This document shows positions 24,580 to 37,467 of a DNA stretch of 64,000 bases, piece after piece. Location of the stretch: assembly GCA_021234155.1 (NCBI GenBank), contig JAJEKV010000005.1:20618605-20682604 (forward strand). The letters run 5' to 3'. The stretch comes from Isoetes taiwanensis (taxonomy: Eukaryota; Streptophyta; Lycopodiopsida; Isoetales; Isoetaceae). A program made the translations under genes and the position numbers. Below the pieces are notes generated by a model that ran no database searches, had not been told where the DNA came from, and worked only from the letters and a program-made list of their open reading frames with translations. The number at the start of each line of letters is the position of its first letter. The first letter of the stretch is position 1.

Positions 24580-25942
24580 TCACCATGAATCCATGCATTT
24601 AGAAGTAAATTTTATAAACTTCATTCAAAGAGGCGGAAGCATGAATTTTCTGAGACCATCAGAGCTTAGAGTTAGTATAAAGATAGTAACTAGACACGGG
24701 AGCTACTTGGTGTCGAACTCTTTACCCGGTTGTTATCCATGTGTCCAAATGAGAAAAATATAAAAAATCACAATCACATGCATGTAACTAGATCCGGATC
24801 AAAGATAATAAAATTATCTCTGATCATAAAATATTTTACATCTCATAAAGACACTAGATGAGATTAATTTACTTTGAGTCTTGTAGGTAATCTACGCAGG
24901 GGTTTTGCGCTCTTAATACCTAGTCACGCACTTTTTATGAGGAGCTCCATAAAAGCGAGGCAACAAATATAAAGAAGGAAAAATAGGAAAAACAAAATGG
25001 CAAAGAGCAAACAAGCAAAGAAACCATCAAATAAATACCCACAAAACAAAGCGTACCTTGAAAGGCGAAGAGATCAAAAGACAAAGCGAAGAGAGAAGGA
25101 CAAGTGAGCGATGAAGCACAAATAAGAAGCACGACCCTTTCTATGAAGCCATCGGGCTAGAAAGCGGCAAAGAGGAAGAAGCGTGGCCAGCGAAAGGATG
25201 AACATACGGCAAAGGAACATGCCGAGATAATAAATAGGCAAGGGTTGAAGAAGCCAAGAAAGGAAGAAAACGAAAAAACAACAAGGGCATAAAACAAAAG
25301 AAAGCTTACGATGCCCAACTAGGAAAAAGCCGAGCTGAAATAAGAACCCACGGGAGCCACTTTAACCTAGATGAGGAAGAAGTAACGACTAAAAAATTTG
25401 AAGAAAGGAGGGAAGTTAAAAGCAATCAAGAAGACGTCAAAGTACGAAAGAAAGGACCAAGGGCAAAAAATCAGGACCAATGGAAACAAAGGAAGAAAAC
25501 ACCAAAACAAAGGACAAGGGCCAAACAAATGTAAGAAAAAGGACCAAGGGCATAAAAACAAAAGAACAAGGGAACCGTGGAGCCATAAAGAAAAATGCAG
25601 CGCGAGGGGCCAAAAATTAACCAAAGGGGACCATATAGCAATTAAAAGGGCAAAGAACAAAACAATTAAAAATAAGAGCAAAGGACTAGGGGCAGAGAAA
25701 CCAGCGAAAACAAAATGAAGAGAGAAAGAGGCGAGAGAATAATTTTTTGGTAATGCGTGTGCGTCAATGGCGTGTGTGTAATGCGTGTCGCGCCAATGGC
25801 GTGTCGCGTAATGGTGTCGCGTGTCGCGTGTGCGTGTCGCGTGTGCGTGTCGCGCGTGTGCGTGTGCGTGTGCGCGTGTCGTGTCGCGTGTCGCGTGTGC
25901 GTGTGCGTGTGCCGTGTCGCGTGTCGCGTGTCGCGTGTGTGC

Positions 25943-25992
<50 letters not shown>

Positions 25993-25995
25993 CGT
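24580..25995. repeat. Left copy of a long LTR-like direct repeat
   Basis: From CACCATGAATCCATGCATTT (24581) onward it aligns with 30724-31885 through a shared order of blocks: ACTTCATTCAAAGAG, AGTATAAAGATAGTAACTAG, GGAGCTCCATAAAAGCGAGG, then a purine-rich tract almost free of T on the plus strand (about 24960-25735), ending in a GT array. Orientation and exact ends are unresolved. CACCA precedes TGAATCC in both copies, so the repeat may start a few bases before TG. Confidence 0.7.
25755..25992 (+). repeat. CGTGT-type array grading into a pure GT microsatellite
   Basis: From about 25757 to 25944 the sequence is made of CGTGT, GCGTGT and CGCGTGTG words. From about 25945 to 25991 it is uninterrupted GT. 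The right LTR-like copy has only about 22 bp of GT at the same place, so this array expanded after the copies separated, or collapsed in the other. Confidence 0.93.
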
Positions 25996-28900
25996 ATTGT
26001 CTGTAGCGCCCGCAGGCCACCCACGGCCACTTATCCACACTATACATTATTCTTGATTGTGAACTTCAAGAAATTTGATGCGAGAGACTTGGGAGAGCAC
26101 TACCACTTCCCAAGGGGTATAGTGTGTAAATTTGCTCACCGCATCACGACCACTAAATTTTAGTGATTTGACTGTAATATATAAATATTGAAGAGGCAGG
26201 AATGCTTACCATTACAAATTTATATGTTGCATGGCCCCATTGCGGCCAGGATTGATTGCACACTTACTTGCAACGGTAGAGATACATTACTAAGGGGCTT
26301 TTTTTGTAGTGCTTGATCAATCTTCGGCCATGGAAGCCATTTAGTGGGCCTCTTGTGATCACAAGTATCTCTTTTCTTGCCGGTCATCATCATTGATGCA
26401 GGTAATAAAGCGATTGGAAAGATGCGAGATAAGATCATTTTGTATGACCCATTGATTGGTCTATTAGAAGACAACCATATATATTGGGCATCTTTGGAAG
26501 GGAAAAACTTCGTCTTTTGTGTCATATTTTTCTTAACTGTAAATTCCTGTTCTTTATCACAACAAGCGATTTCAATCTTTGAGAAAGTCATACAGTGCAT
26601 GTAGTTGATCCTCAATCCTTTCCACTTCTTCGGTCACGGTTTTATTTCAAAGAAAATTTAGTGGATATATAGTGTAAGGATCATCGGCATCACTTTGGAT
26701 CGAGGGTCTTAAAAGCTGTATCTTAAGGATTGTTTTAGAACACACATAAATCATCAACGAACCTTGCGACTTTGCTTGAACAAGTTGAGTAAACTATATT
26801 CTTTTGAGCTTTACAAGCTTCATTATGAATTGTGAACTTCGTAATATACTAGATATAAATTGCACCAAATAGGCGAGGAGAAACCCATTGGTATACCTTT
26901 TATTTTGTTTCCGCGGCTCTATCACCAGAATCTTACATAATTATGTTCAATGAAGCCCGGCGATTCCATCCAATAATGACATCATGTGATACTTGATCCA
27001 TCGATCGAATCAGGACTTCTTGATTTCCATCCAACTTTGGTGAAGCGCACGAAATCATAGCGAGATGCATACATTTTAGGCCTTTTTTTGCTTTGCTAGA
27101 AAAAAAATGCACTCTTTTATGATCAAGTCAAAGCATTATCTAAAAGCTGTCTTCTCCAAATAGCGAGGAATCATTTCATAGCGGTGACAATGTCTCAACA
27201 AATATATTACTAATATGAGAGGTAGGTTTAAGACTACCTCATTTGTCGACTTGAAGCACCAAAAACCCACGTCTCAATTTTTGGATATGCTTTTAAATAT
27301 TGATCATATCCTGGCGGCTTTCTCACGAAATATTTTGAAATAATGTCTATCTGAGGAGGTAAAGCAAAGATGCAATTTTAGGTGAACATGCGATGATGCA
27401 TTTGTTAACCATCTCATTGCATCCTTATAGGCTTTGTAAATACCCATTAAATATAGTAATTGCTCATTTTTCTATCCCTAAAACTTGGTAGAATAACACG
27501 TAATGCGCAATTATTTTCTCTTGGCACACTTGCAATTGGCATCCACTTTCCATTCTCATCCAAGCATGGTTCAAAGTGAGCATGATAATCTCTCAAGAGC
27601 TTGTAATCTTAGAATTCTCTTACATATATGAAAGAAAGGCGTATTCTTTGCTTTATCAATTCGATTACATGTACATGGGATTTCAACCATTTGATTTAGC
27701 ATGTAGCATTTTTTGTTCTCAAATAGAGAATTTTTATCTTTACGTTTTTGCCAGCGAGGTCGACATAGGAGGCGTATCAAATCTACTAACGAATTCTCAT
27801 TTACATCATCTGTGAGACTATAAACACGAGTATGTGATCAATTAAAGATCTCGGGCCGAAAAATATTTTGTTCAATTTCATATCTTGAGACTTTTCAAAG
27901 GGAATGTTATTTAAGCCATACATTGTCTCGGATTTGAGAATGTTATTAGAGATGATAGATGTGTCCATGGTAGTCGCATTAATAAGCCATAGCTTTTCAT
28001 ATTTCTTTCTAAAATGTTCAAATTTGGTAGACTCGAGCACATATGCATTCATCAATGTTTGAGCCGCGAAAAATCCTGAAAGGTTTCTCTTAGGAGCATA
28101 CGGAGAGATTGCATCTTTGTTGATGTACTTCCATCAATCATGATGTTTTCCATAGCCTCCTCTCCATCCACGAAATACCTTCTCAAACATCTTAGAAAAA
28201 GATTTCTTACATTGATGTGCTCAAAAGCTCTGAAGGTATAAAGAGCGTGTAAAAAATTTTATCTTCTTGCTTTTCACTGATGCGAGCTTTCCATTTCTCT
28301 TTTCAAGAGTTTTACGGTATCATTATTCTCATGCGATTGAGATTAGTTTCCATTATCTTTTCTGAATCACAATATAAATTAATTCGATTATTCAGCAATA
28401 TAAAAATACATTATCCTTTAGGGCTTCACAATTACAATTTTATTTAAAGGAAAGATTATTTACTTTTCAACATCAAACCATATTGAACTTACCCATTCGA
28501 TCGTTTAAAAAGAAGCTTTATTTATTCGGTTAAGATGTTTTGGATGTACATATATATACTGAGGAAAATAGTCAAGTCAAACTTGCTTAATTTTTTCATT
28601 GAAGTCTGGCCAGTCATCACAATGGACTACTTAAGATTGAGCCTCGCCGGGATATATAGCAAGTGATTGCCATATACACCCGCATTATGCAGGATTTGAG
28701 AACTTTCAGCGAGGAAGTACAAAGTATATTTGCTTAGAACTTGATGCTGCTAAGACTAAAACTTGAAATTCCTTGCATGCGGATAGTCTTCCTATCTTTG
28801 CTATGCGAGGCAACTTGACAAATAAGCGACTAAATGGTCATACTTTTGAGCGATTCTTTGGTATTCGGCTTCAAGGGGACCCGATGTGGAGATGATTCGA

Positions 28901-30720
28901 TGACCCATTTTGACTAGATCGCGGCGATACGATTTCTTTGAGCCCATATAAACATAGTCTTACGAAAAAATCATGTGACGGTAGAAGTTTCCATGGCCTC
29001 TGTTTGTCGAGTGTAACCACGATTATGGGGAGAATTGGTGAAAATCTTGCTCCACACCTCTTCTCCTTCCACGACCCTACAGTACTCATAAATATAGGTG
29101 TATCACTGACAAGTTGCATTTGCATCAAAATCGGTTGAAGCCTCATTTCAAATTGAGCCGGTGCAACCTTTTTCTTGGAGTGCTCCTCCTCTTAATAGAT
29201 CTTACCCAGTATCTTTGAATTCTGAGGAAGGAGCAATTTGCTCAATGTGTTAGGGCCTTCCCATGGCCCATGTTCTTATAGCAGTCTAGTCTTCTTCTCA
29301 CTATATTCCTCGTGACAATGATCATAAATTCCTCATGTACATGAATACAATCACTTTGCCTTTTATTGTAGCGGTGGATTCTTTTAAGCGACCATTTGGC
29401 AAATGAGCTAGCTGGACCTCAAGTTTATAGGAGGTGTTGAATATTGTATCAATGTTATTATACAAACCACAAAACTGGTCAAACCATAATATTTCTTTTA
29501 GGCAATGCTCATCTTATTTGCATATACATTTATGAAAATTTTGTTATAATTCGGATGGACTTATAATATTCACGAGACCTTTTCATGGCGGGATCTTTCC
29601 TTTCTTATAGTTTCCGCGGAGTTTGAACACCTTGCTTGCATCCGTTGCATTATAATACCTTCGAATAATTTCACTTTGCACTTTGAGCTGACATTGTTCA
29701 ATGCTTCCATATGTGGTCTAGTTTGAACTCTGGGTGTTTGTCCATTCCTGACTGATCAAGGTTATCGAGGTATCAATTGAGAATGCGACAACTAGTTGAA
29801 GACCACATGGTCCACATTTATGGTTTTATCGATCATATCTCGGGAGCTGCATTTGGAATTATAATAGGATAGACATATGCTTTAAACTTGTCGGTGAAAT
29901 CTCCTCGGTAAATATTCTCTTCATCATCATCGTTCACCATCAACCTCCTCTAAAGGTCCTTCCCTTGAGGTGGGCTTTTATGTGGATAGGAGGTATCATT
30001 TGGAGGGATCAATATTTTCTGCTTTTAGCTACGTACCGTTTCAAACTTCTTCAATGTGTTTGAAGTAGCATTCCATCGTAATAATTCTTGAATGGACATT
30101 GGCCGCCCTTTATAACTTAGGCTTTCTCAATGGCTTTCCATTTCGACTAGCTCCAACCACATTGAGACATCAAGATTTATAAGTAGTGACTCATTGTCAT
30201 CACGTACACCCTCTTTCCTTGTTAACCTTAACAAAGTCGCAAACTCCTAACTTTGGATTTGAGTGGCGATGCTTTACTTTTGATAAGAGGGGGAGATATA
30301 TCATCATTGTATCGAGTTGGATGAGTCCTTTGCCCAAAGAAGATTGGGTTGCCTCAATTCTAGACATCTGTTTGAAAGATATTTACCCAATTAGTCCGAT
30401 GGCATTGACTAAATTACATAATAAGATGGTACGGATAATCATGCGAAACTACTGTGATTCTTGTAAATGGACATTTTATGAATTTAACGCTCCAACTAAA
30501 AGGAAGTGTAAAGGCGGGTGACAAAACCTTTGTATGTGTTTTCATGTGTCATTTTTCACAAAGCTTATTGACCATATAAATTCATAAAATGTTCACAACA
30601 TATACTCCATGTCTTCATTATGAACAATATCAACAGTTCATATTACACATGAATTGATATACTAACAAACATCTTATAATAAAATCTGAATACACTTAGC
30701 AAAGCTTCTTTAGGATAGAT
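25996..30720. other. Interior between the two LTR-like repeats; coding content not identified
   Basis: I recognise no retrotransposon domain here. Minus-strand open stretches at 26220-26615 (131 codons), 27571-27780, 27801-28055 and 28871-29146 have normal protein composition and lie on one strand, broken by stops. A plus-strand stretch at 30186-30521 (111 codons) carries CDSCKWTFYEFN, with no family match I can name. These could be a decayed gag-pol too diverged to see by eye, or captured host sequence. Direct reading of RT or integrase signatures failed. Confidence 0.4.
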
Positions 30721-30721
30721 C

Positions 30722-31885
30722 TCACCATGAATCCATGCATTTTAAGTAAATTTTATAAACTTCATTCAAAGAGCGAGAAGCATGGTACAGGACCATCCAA
30801 GAGCTTAAAGTTAGTATAAAGATAGTAACTAGACACAGGAGCTGCGGTGTCGAGGCCAACTGCCAGGTTGTTATCCATGTCCAAATGAAAATATAAAATC
30901 ACAATCCACATGCATGTAACTAAGATGGTCGAGATAATAAAATTTATCCTCTCAATCATCACGAAATATTTTTACATCTGTAGACACTAGATGATTAATT
31001 TGCGATCTTGTAGGTGTCTACATAGGGGCTGCTCTTAATACTGATCACACTTTTATGAGGAGCTCCATAAAAGCGAGGAGCAATAACAATAAAGAAAGGA
31101 GAAACAAAAATAGAGGAAAACAAAGTAAGCAAAGAGGCAAGAGCAATGAAAACCATCAAATAAATGCCACAAAACAAAGCGTACCTTCAAAGGCGGAAGA
31201 GATCAAGAGACAAAGTGAGAGAAGGACAAAATGAACCAATGAAGAGAAACTTAGGCCAAGCCCGTTTATCCTATTGAGCCATCGAGACTAGAAAGCGGCA
31301 AGAGGAAGGTGGCAGGCAAAGGATGAACCGGCAAAGGGAACATGCAGGATAAATGAGCAAAGGGTTAAGAAAAAAAGCCAAGAAAGGAAGAAAACGAAAA
31401 AACAACAAGGGCATAAGAAACAAAAAGAAACTACGATGCCTGGCTAGGAAAAAGCCAAACCGAAATAAGACCCACAGACCCACACTAACTGGATGAGGGA
31501 GAAACAACGACCCCTAAAAATTTGAAGAAAGGAGGGAAGTTAAAAGCAAATCAAGAGACGATCCAAAGAAATTACCAAAGAAAGGACCAAAGGTGAAAAG
31601 TCGGTTCAATGGAAACAAAGGAAAACACCAAAACAAAGGGACAAGGGCCAAACAAATAAAATATAAGAAAAGGACCAGGGCATAAAAACAAAGAACAAAG
31701 GAACAAATGAACCATAAAAGAAAGAAAATAACGTAGGGGGCCAAAATTAATAAAGGGACCATATGGCAATTAAAAAGGACAAGAACAAAACAATTAGAAA
31801 TAGAACAAGGACTAGGGCTCATGAAAACAAAATTAGAGAGAGAAAGGCTAGAGAATGTTTGTGTGTGTGTGTGTGTGTGTGTGGA
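30722..31885. repeat. Right copy of the LTR-like direct repeat
   Basis: Pairs with 24580-25995. It contains the same purine-rich tract (about 31060-31850) and ends in a GT run of about 22 bp at 31861-31882. After the GT run comes GAAGTATGTCACAG, loosely similar to GACGTATTGTCTGTAG after the left copy, so the repeat may extend a dozen bases further. No target duplication was found. Confidence 0.7.
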
Positions 31886-32640
31886 AGTATGTCACAGTGA
31901 AGAAACAAGGTTAAAAGTTTATACTTAAGCACGGGTATTTAAAAGTATTTTAGCACTTTAAGCGGTGAAAAAGACAAAATCGGGGTTTAGAGCATCCGAC
32001 TAGCCCGATGACAATCTAATTGCCAGATCTAATGTGATGATGGCAAAGGCATCCTGGGTATTCTCAAACATTAAACGGTCCAGCTCATTCGGCCCATACC
32101 CTCCAGAAGGTGGAGAACAACAACCGGAGCAATTTACGTGTTTCACACAATTTGTTCGGTCATGTGTGCCTCATATGACTCCCCATGTTCCATTCTATAA
32201 TAATGGATCCAGTCATCACAAGCAACTTTCATGATCTGCAACTTTTCATCAAAATATTTTATCAATTTTGGATTGAAATCCCGGATGGCTTTTTCCCTAA
32301 AAACTCGTTCTATTGTCTTGCACCCGATTACTTCCATCTTCATCCAGTAGAGAGCCTCAATGGCTTCCTACTGGGTCAGTGGTGTCCCCCGCATGGTGCC
32401 GTCTCAAGATGTAATCTGTCAATAACATTGTCAAGGTTATTAAAGAGCACAGAAAAAAAACTGAAAGAGCCCCTGAAAGGGCCCAATTAGACCCCAAAAT
32501 TTGTCATAGTCTACTCCCTTAAATAGCCTATGAGCCATGGCTGATTTAGACAAAAAAGCTTGCAGAGAGGATTGTATGAGGTTTAGACTAGGTTGACTGG
32601 GCAATGGCTACATAGTTTGTTGTGTTTCCATATAGCCCAA
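31886..32640. other. Unassigned stretch before the LINE relic
   Basis: A minus-strand open stretch (32143-32343, 67 codons, reading KMEVIGCKTIERVFREKAIRDF at its start) has protein-like composition but no family I can name. No Copia continuation was detected here, although the relic at 24.5 kb should resume beyond the 24.6-31.9 kb insertion if that insertion is simple. Confidence 0.35.
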
Positions 32641-32652
32641 CTACAGAGGATT

Positions 32653-32895
32653 CTAACAATCCCAATAAAGGAAGATGGTCGATCTAGAAATTTGAAACAT
32701 ATCCTCCTCTCTATTGGGTGTCATTCCTGTAAGATTCTTAACCCAGGACCAAAAATTTTTTAGCCAAGGGCAGGTAAATACATGCATTGTGGTTTCAGGG
32801 CCTCCACATCCCAAGGGCCACCTGTCTGAGACATGCGGAGAAATCTTTGAAGCATAAGAGTTTGTCTTCAAGTTGTTATTAGGAGCACCAACCAT
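32653..32895 (-). pseudogene. LINE C-terminal zinc-binding (zf-RVT) domain
   Basis: The minus-strand frame contains CGGPETTMHVFTCPWLKNFW. This matches the zf-RVT pattern C-x2-CG-x-ETxxHxFxxC-x-W found after reverse transcriptase in plant LINEs. The first Cys of the pair is lost (GCGG context). Upstream on the same strand, 33264-33548 gives GCKDLFLQTQAMTTEFIWR, the usual NKALLAKWLWR-type segment. Confidence 0.82.
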
Positions 32896-33733
32896 CTAAA
32901 AAGGATGGCATAGTTAGTACAATGCAACCTCCAATCTTTTTTTATTATGTTGATGGCCTAACATTGAAAGCAGGACCAGATGTCTGCCACTTTCAATGTC
33001 TAGTTGCCAAGTAGAAAATAATATATTACTAAATACTTTTTACCCTTTACCTTTGACAGTACCAATTGGGTTTACCCTAAGCATCTAGAACTCCATATTC
33101 GGATAGAACCTGGAGAATGCCTCTGCTTGTAGCTGAATGTTGCAACGCAGGAGCAAGAGTATTCCATGATTTCCATTCCTAACCCTATTTCAAAGCTCCA
33201 GGATGTTTCAATGCCAAGCATCCATCTTCTTCTAAAGCAAAATCTTGATTTTCCAAAAGAAGCTCAAGTTATCAAAGGCTCCAGAGATAGACTTAAAGAA
33301 GGGGACACATGATTCCATGCTTGAATTATTCTTTGCATGATTTTGGATGTACCTGTGCCTTGTTTGAGTTGGTAGAAGGTAGAATCAGGAAGATGATGAG
33401 GAAATGAAGGAGCTCCAACTAATGTGGTGTTCTTCAACCAGTACTTTGTGAGCTTAAGGGCATGGGAGATATTATCAATTAATAAGGCTCTCCATATGAA
33501 CTCGGTTGTCATGGCTTGGGTTTGAAGGAAAAGGTCTTTGCAGCCCATGCCACTAGACTTCTAGCAAGCAGTGAGATTACGCCAAGAGACCATCGGACCC
33601 ACCATGGCCAAAGTTCCTCATTCGCGGTTTCCAATTCCATGACTTCTTATGCGCGTGATGGAGGAAAAAATATATGATCTCAATTCTACCAATTATGTAA
33701 ATTATTGGTTTCCAGAGTCCATATAAACTTATG

Positions 33734-34520
33734 TTAAGTGCCATTTGGAAGATCCGACTTAACATTGGCAATTTTAAGAATCACATTATGTTTTGTCAGG
33801 ACAGACATCAGGCTGTGCATTTTCTTTATTAGGCTGCACCCACAGGCTACGCCAAACAGTTCCAGGACCTCAAGAAACCTTGTCAAACTATTGTCATCAT
33901 TCTGAAGAAGCACAAACGTGTCATCTGTTAATTGCATAATGTAGAAGGATCTAAGATTTCCAGGGAGCTTGCGGCAATTGGTTAACCCTTTGTTTTGCAG
34001 GGCTAAGGTTGCTCTAATAATCATTTCTTCCACCACCAAAAAAAGGTACAGAGATTGCCAATGGAAGCTTGTCTTACCCTCTTTTGGGTTCGAAAAATCG
34101 AAGGACCCCATTGACCAAAGGAAGCTGCGGAACCATCCGGTGGTATTTAGTCTATGAATTTTACTTATGATTCTCTGTGAGAAGCCCATCACTACAAGAA
34201 CTCCCAATTTATGGTATCATATGCCCTTCTAAAATCCAACTTTGGAAGCACATTGTTTTGGTTTGAAACCTAATTCCAATGAAGGCCTTCATGAGCACCA
34301 ATAAAATTGTCTAGAATGCTTCTGGAAGGCAGGAATGCAGACTGTACGGAGATGATTTTAGATTGAAGGGTACCCTTGATCCTCTTGGCTAAAATTTTAG
34401 CCAGAATTTTGTAGGGTTTAGGGTTTAGGGTACCTCATGAATTTTTCAGAAGGAGCTACTATTAACTGAGTATCATCAAAGAGCTCTTGAGCAAGCCCTA
34501 TATAAAGTAAAAAAACTCCT
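33734..34520 (-). pseudogene. LINE reverse transcriptase remnant
   Basis: On the minus strand, YKILAKILAKRIKGT (34418-34370 region) and then SAFLPSRSILDNFIGAHE form the N-terminal RT blocks. MGFSQRIISKIHRL and SFHWQSLYLFLVVEEMI follow near 34100-34190. MQLTDDTFVLLQ, near 33890-33930, replaces the catalytic ADDT. The first Asp-Asp survives as TDDT. Frameshifts separate the blocks. Confidence 0.82.
34412..34433 (+). repeat. Short interstitial telomere-like repeat (TTTAGGG)
   Basis: GTAGGGTTTAGGGTTTAGGG is nearly three units of the plant telomere repeat. Read on the minus strand it is in frame with the LINE RT motif KPYKILAK and codes TLNPKP, so it probably arose by local slippage in coding sequence and not by capture of telomeric DNA. 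Confidence 0.8.
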
Positions 34521-37467
34521 GTAGACTCAACGTATCCACAGGGACTGCAGAGAACAGAGCTTGATACTTGGATTTGAAAAAATCTTGGCTCTTTGTTCAT
34601 TATCGCCATTTCTGACTGCCAATATACCATTATTCATCAATCCCTTTTTATTGGTTCAAAAAAGGAATTTAGAATCACAATTATCGATGGAGTTAATATA
34701 TACGCATTTATTTCTGACTGTTGGGCCTTTAGCTTCATATTCCTTAATTTGTTTGACTTTCCTTTCTAGTAATTCTTTTCTCTGTTGCAAAGGGACACTG
34801 TGTCTGTCAATAGATAACTTTTATCTAAACATCTTTCATCTCCAAATGTCTTCTCCTTAAAAGACTTATCGTATCTTCTTCTTTTTTCTGCCAACACCAC
34901 TATTTTCCCTAGTTCTTGATCCAGTTTTTCACTTGTTTGATTTTCGAGACAAATCCTCTCATAGAACTACTCGCCCCAAGAGGAGGGAGGGAGAGGTAGA
35001 AGGATTTAAATTCTTCATAAAGAACCTTGGTGTGGGATGATGGCGATGATTTCAGAATTTAAATGGTGAAATGACAGCCTCCTTTTACCATGTTGCGTAT
35101 GAACCAAATGTTGGCGGATAATGGTGGAGATAGAGTTACTGCAGTCACTAATGACTATCAGTTTATCCCAACCCATTAAGGTAGAGATACTGACATAAAA
35201 TCTGTCCACTAAACAAAAGATTCTATCCTACCCAGCTCTCTTATTGCTCCAAGAGTAAGAATTTGAAACGAAAGAAGTTTAATAGATAAAGAACTGCATC
35301 AGGATGTCTCATTCTCTTCTTTCTCTTCTTAAACCGTGTTGATTTTTGTTCCATTGCTTAAAAGCGGTATTATTGATCTCCTGCCATTATGTAATTCTGG
35401 CATCTTGAAGAATTTGTCGCCATTTGCTTCCATTGGAATTCTCCTCTCTCATCACAGTGCGTAAGCATAAGCGGTAATCACCCCGTTTCTCACCATAAGA
35501 ATGCCTTCACATCTACGGAGGATGACCAGAAAAGAGCTTCGGAAATGAGTCCTGCTCTCCGGATGCTACGGATCCCTTTGATACATGATTTGGGGACCAC
35601 AGAGAGCCTCAATGGGCATTGCATCTACCTAGATTGAGGCAAAAGCGTAATCTGGCCTTTTGAAGCATGGAAATGTCACATTCATTTTTTTCCACTTCTT
35701 CTGAGAGCTCTGTTGCTTTTAGAGGGGCCTTGATTTTATAGAATTTCAAGTCACAACCTTCATTGAGCTCTATTCCTGGTGACAGACCCATATGCATTAG
35801 GAATGTAGACCTCTTTGTCCCCCGTTTTTTTTCCAGCTTTATCAAGCTTTGGCTCCCTTTTTCTCCCTCCCTCCCCTCCTCCTTTTCCGGGTAGAAAGAG
35901 TAGCCAAGTTTGAGTTCTAATGGCTCCCGCCGTTCCTCACGATCCCGTTTGATCCATCCTTCACTATCCCAAAATTTGCCATATAATTTGGAAGAAGAGT
36001 TTGTGAGATCCCTTAGTTGAGTCATCTTCGACTTTGAAAGTCTTTAATATAAGTGTCTTCGGGCAGATTCCCAAATCAATTTCATAACAGGAGTATTGGG
36101 AGAATCAATGGCAGCTAAGGGGAATGAATCATTTATTCTGATTCGAACTTCCAAATTTCCCAAATCACCATCTAGCAACTGTGTTTCTCGACCTGGATCT
36201 TATGTGTCCAAAAGGGTTTTAGGACTGGTCAGGTCAATCTCAAATCTAGAAGGGATTATGAGTCCACAGTTTTCGAGACTAGGGATGACCGATAAAGGAG
36301 AACGAGCTCGAGATGGCTCACCCTTCTATAGCTGCCTAAGGAACGTATCTTTCTCCTCTGACTCATTTGAATCAGAGTGTTTTAATAGGAGGTTGTGTGA
36401 TCATAACTCCTTTACATAAGAGGCATATCCCACAGATAGAATAGGGGGTAGGAAGAAGGGTTTCAAGACCAATTAAATTTCCAGTATGCTGAAAAGAGCA
36501 TATAGGGATTGCTCATTCCAATACATGGGGTTGAGTCCATGCAGGGATATCCAACTCGAATGATATAACTCAGAGAAAGTTTGAGGATCGAAAGCTGGAT
36601 ACCATTTTTGAAAGAAAAAATGAGTATTGGCTTTGGAGATAGTAACCTATTTGAGCAACAGAGAGTGGTTGTTTCTATATGATCACATTCCGCCAGGAAG
36701 ACGGGGAATTCAGTCCAATAAATACTCTATATAGCAACCCGAATCTCAATTTTTTCTAATTCATTCTTAATGTATTGTAATCGGACCCCCCATGTCGAAT
36801 ATAGCCAATAAGATTCTTACTTTATAAGCATTTTTATTTAATTTCAATTGCAGTATTTTTAAGAAGCTTACCAACACATGCCAGCTCTGAAATAGCTTGG
36901 AGCTCATGTCGAATTGTTTCTTGTACCCCATTTGCATAGTTTAGTATTTCTTCAATTGCACCTTTCTGACTATGCAATGGTCCATTTTTCTATTTACAAA
37001 CTTAGTCACAGCCCTTTTCTTTATTTTTCTTTATTTTCGAGGCCTTCTACTATAATATTTAGCTAACCTCTTATAATAATCGTATATGGATATGATTACT
37101 ATTATCCCTTGCCCTTATATTGCTAGGCGATTTGGGGGATGATATTTTACATAGGTTTGCCCAGGTCCTTAGGCCCCCCCTCCAAAAAAAAGGATTATTG
37201 AAATCATCAATAATCTTTTCTAGCAGTCTATTCTTGTTTCTTCTATTCCATGTTGTATTGTATGATACCTTAACACTCCGGTCCTCGGGTTTACATGGTT
37301 AGATTAAATCTTGACCGTTCCTTGAATAGCTGTTACCCCATTATGCTTCTGGCCGGCCCAAAACTTTTCCGCAGTCTTGGGCTTTCGATTGTCCCTAGAA
37401 TGTTACAAAGGCGCTCAATTCTTCTAGGGCTTTATGCAAGCATCACTTATGCTGATCAAAGAAACTT

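Larger units (their letters stand above)
32640..36850 (-). mobile_element. LINE (L1-type) retrotransposon relic
   Basis: Read on the minus strand from right to left, the order is ORF1-like gag, endonuclease tail, reverse transcriptase, then zinc-binding domain, as in plant L1 elements. The gag piece near 36490-36570 reads SSWISLHGLNPMYWNEQSL, like the DUF4283 core of plant LINE and retroelement gag proteins. Downstream are RT and zf-RVT motifs. Stops and shifts interrupt all domains. No poly(A) tail (plus-strand T run) or target duplication could be placed at the 3' end near 32.6 kb. Confidence 0.75.

Noticed and set aside
25367..26047. Open frames of about 226 and 124 codons with Thr-His repeats, and plus-strand Cys-Val repeats
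   Set aside because: They are translations of the GT/CGTGT array and the adjoining purine tract of an LTR-like repeat.
34412..34433. Interstitial telomere scar
   Set aside because: Too short, and in frame with the LINE RT motif that follows, so local slippage is simpler.
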